From: Lentisphaeria bacterium
GTDB taxonomy: Bacteria; Verrucomicrobiota; Lentisphaeria; Victivallales; UBA1829
Assembly: GCA_017456805.1 (NCBI GenBank)
Contig: JAFTIQ010000031.1
Coordinates: 62,001-126,000 of the forward strand
Direction of reading: 5' to 3'
DNA length: 64,000 nucleotides
A model generated the notes under the pieces. The model had not been told where the DNA came from, made no database searches, and was given only the letters and a program-made list of their open reading frames with translations. The position numbers and the translations under genes are program-made. This document shows positions 44,043 through 51,578 of this stretch, one piece after another (the first letter of the stretch is position 1; each line of letters begins with the position of its first letter).

Positions 44043-46976
44043 TCAATCAGCTTTTTCAAACCGGAGATTATCAACAAATGTTTTATCATCAGGATTTTTA
44101 TGCCATTTCTTCTGGAAGTAAATAGCACCGGCAAAGAAATACATGCCGTCTCCGAATTCACCTGTTCCGATTTCAACATCCACATATTTTTTTCCGAGAA
44201 CCGTTGCTGCCGGAACGCTCTTGCCGATCAGCCGCTTTTTGGCTGTTTGATTGTGAACACCAAAAGAGATCGTATCGGCATTTTTTGCTTCGACACGGAT
44301 TCTGGCGATCAGCTTCAGTTTCCCTTTGGGGAATCCTTTGGGGAAAAAATAGGAAAGATACCAGGAATATTTCCCGATCTGCATTCCGGCAGAACCGTCC
44401 TGTGCTTCCGGATCCTTCACCACAAATGTTGCCTGATTTTTCCAGAGATATTTGAAATCGCTGTTCTCAATGACAAACGGAGTGATGTACATCTTTCCAT
44501 AGCTGTCCATTCCCTTGTTTCCGCTGACGGTATAGGTGGGCTGCCAGCAGGAGACATGCCATTTTTTACCGTCATGACGCATCCGGAAGAAGTCACAGCT
44601 CATGATGTTGTTCTTGAGCGGAAGCCGGTCTTTGGGAATTGCAATGTAAAGAGTCCAATCCTTATCCGTGGGAACAGAAACGGATCTGTCCTTGAAATCG
44701 TATTCGTTCTGCCGCAGATCGTCGTTGATGTTCTGATAGATCTGACCGATGGGCTTGGAACCGGCTTTGGGTCCGTGCGCGTAATGATACATCGGAGAGA
44801 TGGAGCCGTCTGTAAAGAAAAATTCGATATTTTCGGACCAGAGTCCTTCGTTCAGGAGCGGTTTCTGCTTGTCATGGTATTTGAAATAGACAAACTTGGA
44901 ATCTGCCGCAACCTGAAGGGTTGAAGTACTTCCGATATCATTTCCGTTGATATCAAGCCATTTTTCAGTAGTATAAGCCTTGCTCCAATCCACCTTGGTC
45001 GGATCGCCGTTTGCGCCGTCCGCAATGGGTGTGAGAAGCATACTGCGGGGCGGAATCTGTTTCTGTTTCAGATAAATATCATGTTCCCGTCTGCCTTCCA
45101 GAGCAGGCTGCCATGCAGTCTTGATAAAACGTTCCAGACGTTCCTTTTCTTCAGGTGTCTTCACAAGAGTCTTTGCTCTTTCGATCAGGACCGTAAGCTT
45201 TTTGATCCGTTCATGGGACCCCAGATTGAAGTTGGCTTCCCGTGTCCAGAGATTGGTGCTCCACCAGGGACTGAAAATTCTTCCGCCGGGACCGTATGCG
45301 ACATTGGGATCTTTTTTCCAATCGTTGGGGATGATTGCGCCGGACCATGCGGCATTTTCAATGATACGGTAGAACTGGAGCATGGGGGTGCCCGCATCTC
45401 CGTAATAATCTTCGAAGAACTTGGCGATCAGCTTGTTGGGATCAATGGAGGGATCATAGGCAAGTTTGGAAACAATATATGCTTCCAGATAGTTTGCGGG
45501 CATCTTGCATTCCGCGAAAACACCTTTGATGCCGTCTCTGTTGAACCGCTGCATCTGTTTTGCCATCTGCCAGGGATAGAAGAGGGGGAAGGGTTTGTAT
45601 GCACCGTAGTGAACACTTGCATCATGCTGAGGTCCATAGATATAGAGCCAGAGGGTGAGAGGAGCTTTCCCCTTCATCGCTTTGACCCATTTTTCATAGT
45701 TTTCCATGCTCCTCTTGTAGATGACCGGATGCCACCATGCATAGTTGGTAAGACAGAGTTCCACGGAAACATTATCTTCGATTTTGATATCTGCCGGGAA
45801 TTCCAGCGTTTCTCCGTAAGCCAGCGTTGCAAAACCGAGATTTGCTTTGGGATCGATTTCACGGGCACGTCTGACAAGTGCGTTCATGAACTGGAACTTG
45901 GTGTTGGAGAAGGAGTTGCCGTCAACCAGTTTCTGACATTCTGCGCATTTGCAGAACATGCCGGAATCGTTTCCTTCATAGGGATAGAAATAAGGCTTTC
46001 CGGGGAATCGGGGCATGAGATTCTTGTCGGGAGAAGAACTGCCGGCAATGTTCATCCAGCCTCCGAGAACATTCTTGCCATGAAAATAGGTCAACCCTTC
46101 CCGGGCATAGTAATCAATGGTTCCGGGATTGGTATAACAAAGCTGGGGCGGCAAATCCAGATCTCCGGGATATTTGCTCTCCAGAAAAGCACCGCAGGAT
46201 GCGCCTTTGCCTTCATACCCCCGGGCAAACAGTTCAGGGCGTTTGGATTTGAATGCCTTGCTCAGCGTCGGATGCTTGGCTTTTCCCCAGTGGGAAAAAT
46301 AGATGCTGTAAGTGTTATGATTGACTTTTGCATAAGTCACGCTGGAACGCCAGCGGAGCTTCCAGAGGAACTGATCCCGCTGGGTCAGTTTGATCGTATG
46401 ACTGCGGAAATAGTCATCATAGAAATCGCGGAATCCATCCATTCCGGGAACGAAATCGCGGTTTTTGACAGTCACCCGCAGAGTTGTGCGTTTCTTGTAA
46501 GTGGTGTCGTTGGGCGCAAGTCCATAAAAATGAACATCGCAGTAATCTTCCAGAAAATCATAAACAGCAAAGAGAGAACCCTTCCAATGGTAATTGACCG
46601 AGGGGAACGTACCGGGTTTCTGATAATCCACTTTTCCGTAATCAGCAGTATCTCCGCCTGTCAGAAGGATCTTGTTTTCAGAGAACCGGATCCGGGTGGC
46701 TTCTTCCTTGATATCCTCATTTTCGCCGCCGATCTTGATGACCAGCTTTCCTGCGGGTGCTTCCGTTACGATCGGCAATTCCACCCCGGTAATGAGTTTC
46801 ACATGATACTGAAGCTCAAAGGCTCCCATCTGGGCGCTTTTGGTGGGCTTCTTATCCAGCAGGATCACTGCTTCCGGTTTCCCCAGCCTGACAAGTGTCG
46901 CTTCCGCAGCACTGACAACTGCCGAGAGGCTCATCAGCAGAAGGATGAACCACATCGTTACTTTTTTACACAGCAT
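44043..46976 (-). CDS. Secreted DUF4838-type glycoside hydrolase-like protein with CBM9-like C-terminus
   Basis: 977 aa with signal peptide MLCKKVTMWFILLLMSLSAVVSA; SD AGAGGAG before the ATG. An N-terminal GH67-like alpha/beta domain (residues about 30-150: AFELQYHVKLITGVELPIV, WKGSLFAVYDFLEDYCDV) precedes the DUF4838 barrel (about 160-640) with MFCKCAECQKL (CxCxxC), FMNALVRRAREIDPK and a run of aromatic residues. A CBM9-like domain (about 690-850: VAADSKFVYFKYHDKQ, IEFFFTDGS, FRMRHDGKKWHVSC) and a last beta region follow. Compared with the DUF4838 protein of unit 3, the catalytic part is similar in layout but the C-terminal modules differ. It heads unit 4 behind a consensus promoter and a LacI-type operator. 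Probable exported glycosidase, substrate unknown. Confidence 0.72.
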   Translation of the reverse strand: MLCKKVTMWFILLLMSLSAVVSAAEATLVRLGKPEAVILLDKKPTKSAQMGAFELQYHVKLITGVELPIVTEAPAGKLVIKIGGENEDIKEEATRIRFSENKILLTGGDTADYGKVDYQKPGTFPSVNYHWKGSLFAVYDFLEDYCDVHFYGLAPNDTTYKKRTTLRVTVKNRDFVPGMDGFRDFYDDYFRSHTIKLTQRDQFLWKLRWRSSVTYAKVNHNTYSIYFSHWGKAKHPTLSKAFKSKRPELFARGYEGKGASCGAFLESKYPGDLDLPPQLCYTNPGTIDYYAREGLTYFHGKNVLGGWMNIAGSSSPDKNLMPRFPGKPYFYPYEGNDSGMFCKCAECQKLVDGNSFSNTKFQFMNALVRRAREIDPKANLGFATLAYGETLEFPADIKIEDNVSVELCLTNYAWWHPVIYKRSMENYEKWVKAMKGKAPLTLWLYIYGPQHDASVHYGAYKPFPLFYPWQMAKQMQRFNRDGIKGVFAECKMPANYLEAYIVSKLAYDPSIDPNKLIAKFFEDYYGDAGTPMLQFYRIIENAAWSGAIIPNDWKKDPNVAYGPGGRIFSPWWSTNLWTREANFNLGSHERIKKLTVLIERAKTLVKTPEEKERLERFIKTAWQPALEGRREHDIYLKQKQIPPRSMLLTPIADGANGDPTKVDWSKAYTTEKWLDINGNDIGSTSTLQVAADSKFVYFKYHDKQKPLLNEGLWSENIEFFFTDGSISPMYHYAHGPKAGSKPIGQIYQNINDDLRQNEYDFKDRSVSVPTDKDWTLYIAIPKDRLPLKNNIMSCDFFRMRHDGKKWHVSCWQPTYTVSGNKGMDSYGKMYITPFVIENSDFKYLWKNQATFVVKDPEAQDGSAGMQIGKYSWYLSYFFPKGFPKGKLKLIARIRVEAKNADTISFGVHNQTAKKRLIGKSVPAATVLGKKYVDVEIGTGEFGDGMYFFAGAIYFQKKWHKNPDDKTFVDNLRFEKAD

Positions 46977-47007
46977 TGTTTATGCTCCTCTCTTTGTTTT
47001 TTATGTT

Positions 47008-47023
47008 AATGAAACGTTTCATT
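47008..47023. promoter_or_regulatory. LacI-type operator, perfect 16-bp palindrome
   Basis: AATGAAACGTTTCATT is a perfect palindrome around GAAACGTTTC, the core recognised by many LacI/CcpA/GalR-type regulators (the cre-like form carries a central CG). It lies about 30 bp downstream of the predicted transcription start and 32 bp before the ATG of the DUF4838 gene, where a bound repressor would block elongation. No regulator gene is adjacent. Confidence 0.75.
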
Positions 47024-47060
47024 GTTCAAAAAAAATAAAAATTTTCTCTCTTTCAGTTAA

Positions 47061-47089
47061 ATTATACACCAAAAAAAGAAAAATGTCAA
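47061..47089 (-). promoter_or_regulatory. Consensus sigma-70 promoter of unit 4
   Basis: Minus-strand TTGACA (47084-47089), 17 bp, TATAAT (47061-47066): exact consensus. Together with flanking bases it shares the 13-mer ACCTCTTGACATT with the unit 1 promoter. Confidence 0.85.
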
Positions 47090-47158
47090 GAGGTTATAAT
47101 AAAAAATCGATATATTTTCTCTGCCGTTTATTCCTGATTTCATTTTCGGGGCAGGGGA

Positions 47159-47197
47159 TAAAAAAAGAGCGGATGTTCTTTGCAAAACGATCCGCTC
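47159..47197 (-). terminator. Terminator of the ROK gene
   Basis: GAGCGGA/TCCGCTC (47167-47173 and 47191-47197) with a 17-nt loop that may pair partly, followed by a minus-strand T tract (47160-47166). Confidence 0.75.
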
Positions 47198-47232
47198 CGT
47201 TTTTTTCAGAAATTGATCTGAGGATCAGAAAC

Positions 47233-48633
47233 TCAGATCATGGGAAGACTTGCTGCTGCAACAGCCTGACCATGTCTGCGTCCTTTTTCATCAGGAATGC
47301 TGAATTCGATCTTCTTGGTGAGTTCGGGGAAGAGTTCATCCAAAACTCTGCGTGCTTCAGCGAGGATGATATCTCCGCCGCCGCCGCTGGTCACACGGCC
47401 GAGAATCAGCAGTTTTTCAACATCATAGAAATCGAAATACCGTGCGATGGTGCATCCGAAACAGACCCCGATGGTTTCAAAGATCTTTCTGGTCCGTTCA
47501 TCGCCTTTATCAAACATAGCCTGAACTTCTTTCAGGCGGACAGCCAGAGGCATATCTTCGGGGAAATCGATTCCGGCCTGTTTTGCCAGACGGGCCACGC
47601 CCTGCTGGGAGAAATACTGCACTCCGCAGCCAAGGTCTCCGGACCATTCATCCGCAGGAGCTCCGCAGCGATAGTCAACAGGAACAAATGCAAGTTCATT
47701 CAGCCAGTCGGTGATATTGCCTTCGCGGTTCACATAACCGCCAGCCATGGAGGTTCCCATGGAAACACCAAGCACGCAGTTTGCATTCATATCCATGGAA
47801 CCGGCAAGGGCGGTAACTTCCCCGTCGTTGACCACTTCAAAGGGAACATTCCACTCTTTGGCAAGATCCAGGAAAATATCGCGGACGCAGCTTTCGAAGT
47901 TTTCTTCGGGCACGCCGCGGAAGAGAGAAGCCAGACGGACACGGTTCTGAACGTAGACACCTGCAGAGCTTCCGCCGATCGCATCGACTCTGGGAAGGTG
48001 TGCCGCAGCGCGTTTCAGAGAATCATTGATTCCGGCTTTGTGATATTCCGGATCTTTCTGGAAATAGGGATCCCAGGTCACTTCTTCGGTGAAGACAACT
48101 TCCCCGTTGATGACTGCAGCGCATTTACGGTCGGAGCCGCCAAGGTCAAAACCGATTCTGCAGCCGTCAAGATGACGTCCGAGGGGCTGAGAGGGTTCCA
48201 CATTTTTCGGAGCATCTGCCAGATCAGCATAAACCACTTCCATGGGAGCAGAGTAGATCTTTGCCATCATACGGAAATCAAAATCCCGTTCTGCACCGGC
48301 AGAGTAGATCTTTGCCACTTCTTCCGCAACCGCTTTATCGCCGGCGATGGTGACTTTATGTCCGCCCTTGAGCCAGAGCAGAGTCTTGACCAGACGTTCC
48401 ACGTGACGGACTCCGGCTGCCAGTTCTTCTGCGGAAGCGTTGTCGAACACGACTGTTTCATAGGTGCTGACACTTTCGGGGTTGCGTTCGATTGCGATAA
48501 TGAGTTTTTTGGATCTGCCGGATTCTGCAACAGCTTTTTTGAAAGCTCTGTCCCAGAGAACAGCTGCGCTGAATTCAGGATCAAGAACCGGGGTAATAGC
48601 GGGTTTCGCCGCAAGATTCAGTTTTTCAATCAT
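47233..48633 (-). CDS. ROK-family/ASKHA sugar kinase-like protein with extended N-terminus
   Basis: 466 aa, SD AGGAG before the ATG. The C-terminal 300 residues carry ASKHA signatures: a phosphate-binding strand RIGFDLGGSDRKCAAV, a second motif VNDGEVTALAG, and an adenosine-type GVSMGTSMAGGYV and LLILGRVTSGGGG. ROK kinases usually have CxCGxxGC zinc ligands; here only GDLGCGVQYF is present, so the zinc site is not typical. An N-terminal extension of about 150 residues (VERLVKTLLWLKGGHKVTIAG) is unlike standard ROK kinases of about 300 aa and of unknown function. It may phosphorylate glucose, mannose or an amino sugar. It stands alone with promoter and terminator. Confidence 0.75.
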   Translation of the reverse strand: MIEKLNLAAKPAITPVLDPEFSAAVLWDRAFKKAVAESGRSKKLIIAIERNPESVSTYETVVFDNASAEELAAGVRHVERLVKTLLWLKGGHKVTIAGDKAVAEEVAKIYSAGAERDFDFRMMAKIYSAPMEVVYADLADAPKNVEPSQPLGRHLDGCRIGFDLGGSDRKCAAVINGEVVFTEEVTWDPYFQKDPEYHKAGINDSLKRAAAHLPRVDAIGGSSAGVYVQNRVRLASLFRGVPEENFESCVRDIFLDLAKEWNVPFEVVNDGEVTALAGSMDMNANCVLGVSMGTSMAGGYVNREGNITDWLNELAFVPVDYRCGAPADEWSGDLGCGVQYFSQQGVARLAKQAGIDFPEDMPLAVRLKEVQAMFDKGDERTRKIFETIGVCFGCTIARYFDFYDVEKLLILGRVTSGGGGDIILAEARRVLDELFPELTKKIEFSIPDEKGRRHGQAVAAASLPMI

Positions 48634-48674
48634 TTCTGATACTCCTGTTTATGGTTAAAAATTGCAACAAGGAT

Positions 48675-48703
48675 ATTTTACCACATGTTCTGGAAAATTA
48701 CAA
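48675..48703 (-). promoter_or_regulatory. Probable promoter of the ROK gene
   Basis: Minus-strand TTGTAA (48698-48703), 17 bp, TAAAAT (48675-48680), 41 bp before the start codon. Confidence 0.6.
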
Positions 48704-48833
48704 GGTTATTTCTCTTTAATATTAGATGTGGAAAATTGACATTTTCCGCTGGACGCAGATTCCATTTTTATTTTCAATAATATTTTTGACATCATGCAAA
48801 AGTTCTTTTCAGGAAATTAACCTCTCTCCGCTC

Positions 48834-48878
48834 TTGAAAATCTGTCAACATTGGAGTATAGTATTTGCAGATACTATA
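48834..48878 (+). promoter_or_regulatory. Promoter with inverted repeat over the -10, CocE-like gene
   Basis: TTGAAA (48834-48839), 17 bp, TATAGT (48857-48862). The -10 is part of a perfect inverted repeat TATAGTAT-TTGCAG-ATACTATA (48857-48878), which ends at the Shine-Dalgarno AAGGAG. It could serve as an operator or an RNA stem that hides the ribosome site. A second IR, GGAAAAT-TGAC-ATTTTCC, is at 48730-48747. Confidence 0.6.
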
Positions 48879-48891
48879 AGGAGTACCCAAT

Positions 48892-50493
48892 ATGGCAGCG
48901 GAAATCAGCAATACTCTTATTGAATACATGGTCCCCATGCGGGATGGTGTAAAACTTTATACTCTCGTTCAACTTCCCGGACCGGAAGGAAATTTCCCAA
49001 CCATCATCAAACGGAATCCCTATGCTGATGTCACACCGGAAATGGAACGGTTCCGGACGGAAAATACTCATGGTTATGCAATCGTTTATCAGGAGTGCCG
49101 CGGAACCGGAAGAAGCGAAGGCGACTGCATTCCGTACATCAACGAACATAATGACGGACTTGACACTCTTGACTGGATCCGGAAACAGGATTTTTACAAC
49201 GGAGAACTCTTCCTTGAGGGTGCAAGTTACCTGAGTTCTGTTCATTTTTCCTATCTGAAAACCAATCAGCCCGATATCAAAGCCGCATGTCTGATGGTTC
49301 AGGACTCCGAACGGTATAACATTATCTACCGCAACGGTTTTTTCAAACCGGGACTGCATGGTAACTGGGCAGTCAATATGTATAAGAAAAAAAAGTTCCG
49401 GAAAAAGAATTTTGCATCAGAAACATTCCGTACACTCCCGTTGAAAGGTTTCACCGAAAAAGTTTACGGAGAACGTGCAGAGTTTCTGGAAGAAGAGATT
49501 TCCCACCCCGATCCGGCAGACCCGTTCTGGAAGTCTATTGAAGGCGGCTCAGATTACTCCGGAGCCATCCACGAAAGCAATGTCCCTGTTCTGCTGACAA
49601 CGGGGTTCTATGATATTTATACAGACGGCATCTTTGATATCTGGAATACTCTCCCTGAGACCCGCAGAAAAGATTGTGCAATGATCGTTTCCCCATACGA
49701 TCACGGCTGGAGTGGATATGACCGGGAGGGAATGCCTGTTTTCCCGAATGCGAAAATCTCTGAAGTCTGCCCCGATTTCGTTTATCTCTGGTTCGATCAT
49801 TTCCGGACCGGAACTCCATTGGAATTTATCAAACGCGGAGAGATCGTTTATTATCCCATGTTCAACGGTCCATGGCAGCATGAAAAATTTTTGTCAAAAG
49901 GTTCAAAAACGGTCAGATTCTATCCTGATCAGACAGGAAAACTTGCCGCAGCCCAAGGAGAAAAAGGAGAAATCACTTATCTTTACAATCCTTATGCACC
50001 GGCGGGATTCAAAGGCAGCGGCTGCTATACTTTCGGTGGAATGCAGTATCAGGATCCGCCGAATTCCAGATATGATATCATCTCTTTCCTGTCAGCCCCT
50101 TTTGAAAAAGATTCTCTGCTGAAAGGAAAAAGTTCTTTGGAACTGCATGTAAAATCTACCGCTCCCGACACTTGCTTTTATGTCCGCTTGAGCATTGTCC
50201 GGGAAGATGGAACTTTGACTTTACGGGATGATATTGATTCACTCTGCCGGACAAATCCGGATTATCAGCCGGGGAAAACTGCAGTACTTCATTTTGATTT
50301 TACAGAACACTGCTGTGAGGTCAGAAAAGGAGAGCAGATCCGGCTGGATGTCTCATCCTCCTGTGTTCCGCATTTTCTGGTTCACACAAACCGGAAAGGT
50401 CCTATGTCAGAGCAAACCGGAGCAGATACCGCATACAACACGATTTGTACCGGAGATTCTGTGCTGACGCTGTACTTCGATGAACTCTGCTGA
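48892..50493 (+). CDS. CocE/NonD-family (S15-like) hydrolase
   Basis: 533 aa, no signal peptide. An alpha/beta-hydrolase core (residues about 10-300: YMVPMRDGVKLYTLVQLP, AIVYQECRGTGRSEG, FLEGASYLSSVHFSY with the nucleophile Ser in GASYLS rather than the usual GxSYxG, TTGFYDIYTDGIFDIW, VSPYDHGWSGYD) is followed by a jelly-roll C-terminal domain (LHVKSTAPDTCFYVRLSIV, EQIRLDVSSSCVPHFLVHT) as in cocaine esterase, glutaryl-7-ACA acylase and X-Pro peptidases. Substrate unknown; acyl ester or amide. AAGGAG is 8 nt before the ATG. Followed by a 14-codon frame and the PHP gene, likely one transcript. Confidence 0.85.
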   Translation: MAAEISNTLIEYMVPMRDGVKLYTLVQLPGPEGNFPTIIKRNPYADVTPEMERFRTENTHGYAIVYQECRGTGRSEGDCIPYINEHNDGLDTLDWIRKQDFYNGELFLEGASYLSSVHFSYLKTNQPDIKAACLMVQDSERYNIIYRNGFFKPGLHGNWAVNMYKKKKFRKKNFASETFRTLPLKGFTEKVYGERAEFLEEEISHPDPADPFWKSIEGGSDYSGAIHESNVPVLLTTGFYDIYTDGIFDIWNTLPETRRKDCAMIVSPYDHGWSGYDREGMPVFPNAKISEVCPDFVYLWFDHFRTGTPLEFIKRGEIVYYPMFNGPWQHEKFLSKGSKTVRFYPDQTGKLAAAQGEKGEITYLYNPYAPAGFKGSGCYTFGGMQYQDPPNSRYDIISFLSAPFEKDSLLKGKSSLELHVKSTAPDTCFYVRLSIVREDGTLTLRDDIDSLCRTNPDYQPGKTAVLHFDFTEHCCEVRKGEQIRLDVSSSCVPHFLVHTNRKGPMSEQTGADTAYNTICTGDSVLTLYFDELC

Positions 50494-50517
50494 CGACAAA
50501 AAATCTAAGGATCAAAA

Positions 50518-50562
50518 ATGGATGCCTACATTGACGATATCGTTGTAACTCTGTTAAAATAA
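50518..50562 (+). CDS. Possible 14-aa peptide (leader or gene remnant)
   Basis: MDAYIDDIVVTLLK, with AAGG 7 nt upstream and stop 9 bp before the PHP start. The peptide resembles the usual last strand of LamG/CBM-type proteins (YIDDIVVTL), which suggests a remnant of a lost gene. It could equally be a leader peptide coupling the PHP gene. Confidence 0.3.
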   Translation: MDAYIDDIVVTLLK

Positions 50563-50571
50563 GGAGAGAAT

Positions 50572-51489
50572 ATGAAAAAAATGATTTATCAGAAACCCGG
50601 GCTTGCAGCGGAAGAACGTATCGTTCTGAAAGCAAATCTGCATACCCATACAACTAACTCCGATGGAAAATTTTCTCCTGAGGAGATCATCGAAATGTAC
50701 CACGGAGCAGGGTATGATGTCATTGCGTTTACCGATCACCGGACAACAAATAAAGTCTCTTCTTACGATGGAAAAGGCATGACTCTTCTTTCCGGGATCG
50801 AGCTGCATCCCGTCGGACCCCGGGATATCCCCTGGCATATTCTTGCGGTTGGCGTTCCGGAAGATTTTCCCCATACCCATCCGGCAACCGGTCAGGAAGC
50901 AGTTGATAACGCTGTCGCCGCCGGAGCCGCTGTGTTCTGTGCTCATCCCTACTGGTGCGGTTTTACTCCCGAAGAAGTTATGTCTTTGAAACGGATCCTC
51001 GGGATCGAAGTTTACAATACCTCAACCCGGTACATCGGAAAAGAACTGAATATGTATTGCTGGGATGCATGTCTTCATGCCGGAAAAGATTATACCGCAA
51101 TCGCTGTGGATGATATTCATTCCCGGAGAGATTTTTGCGGCGGCTGGACAATGATCTGTGCGGAAAGCAACAGTCCGGAGGATATTCTCAAGGCATTGAA
51201 ACAGGGATATTTCTATTCCAGTCAGGGACCTGAATTTTCAAAAATTTCTGTCCATGACGGATTCCTTGAAGCAGAATTTACTCCTTGCGCGGCAGCTGTT
51301 CTTGTGGGGCAGGGCTCTGCCGGAAGAGTTCTTTCGATTGAGCGTCCGGATGGTCCCGGAACCAGCAGTGAAGTTTCAAGTATCAAGGTCGAACTGAAAG
51401 ATTGTCCGGCAAAGATGTTCCGGATTCAGCTCAGAGATGCCAATGGAAATTATGCCTGGAGCAATCCGATCCGGAATATGTATCATTGA
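50572..51489 (+). CDS. PHP-domain metallohydrolase (CehA/McbA-like)
   Basis: 305 aa. PHP motif I ANLHTHTTNSDGKFSPEE, motif II VIAFTDHRTTNK, later FCAHPYWCG and AIAVDDIHSRRDF supply the His/Asp ligands expected of a trinuclear metal site. The protein ends in a small beta domain (VLSIERPDGPG, FRIQLRDANGNYAWSNPIR) as in CehA-like members. It probably hydrolyses a phosphoester or amide; substrate unknown. SD AAGGAGA 6 nt before ATG; co-transcribed with the CocE-like gene; followed by a strong terminator. Confidence 0.85.
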   Translation: MKKMIYQKPGLAAEERIVLKANLHTHTTNSDGKFSPEEIIEMYHGAGYDVIAFTDHRTTNKVSSYDGKGMTLLSGIELHPVGPRDIPWHILAVGVPEDFPHTHPATGQEAVDNAVAAGAAVFCAHPYWCGFTPEEVMSLKRILGIEVYNTSTRYIGKELNMYCWDACLHAGKDYTAIAVDDIHSRRDFCGGWTMICAESNSPEDILKALKQGYFYSSQGPEFSKISVHDGFLEAEFTPCAAAVLVGQGSAGRVLSIERPDGPGTSSEVSSIKVELKDCPAKMFRIQLRDANGNYAWSNPIRNMYH

Positions 51490-51520
51490 TCTCCCGGCGA
51501 ATAACAGCACTGAAATACAA

Positions 51521-51558
51521 AGGCTGCGGTACAGAAAAATATACCGCAGCCTTTTTTT
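51521..51558 (+). terminator. Terminator after the PHP gene
   Basis: Perfect 11-bp stem AGGCTGCGGTA/TACCGCAGCCT (51521-51531 and 51542-51552), 10-nt loop, followed by six more T. Convergent with the GH94 gene. Confidence 0.9.
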
Positions 51559-51578
51559 AGTGCCATTCTCTCTTCTGA

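Noticed and set aside
45081..47009. Plus-strand open frame of 642 codons
   Set aside because: Opposite the DUF4838 gene of unit 4; starts inside it, no Shine-Dalgarno, no recognisable domain.
46840..48639. Plus-strand open frame of 599 codons across the unit 4 promoter
   Set aside because: Opposite the ROK gene and through a consensus promoter, operator and terminator; no protein family resemblance.
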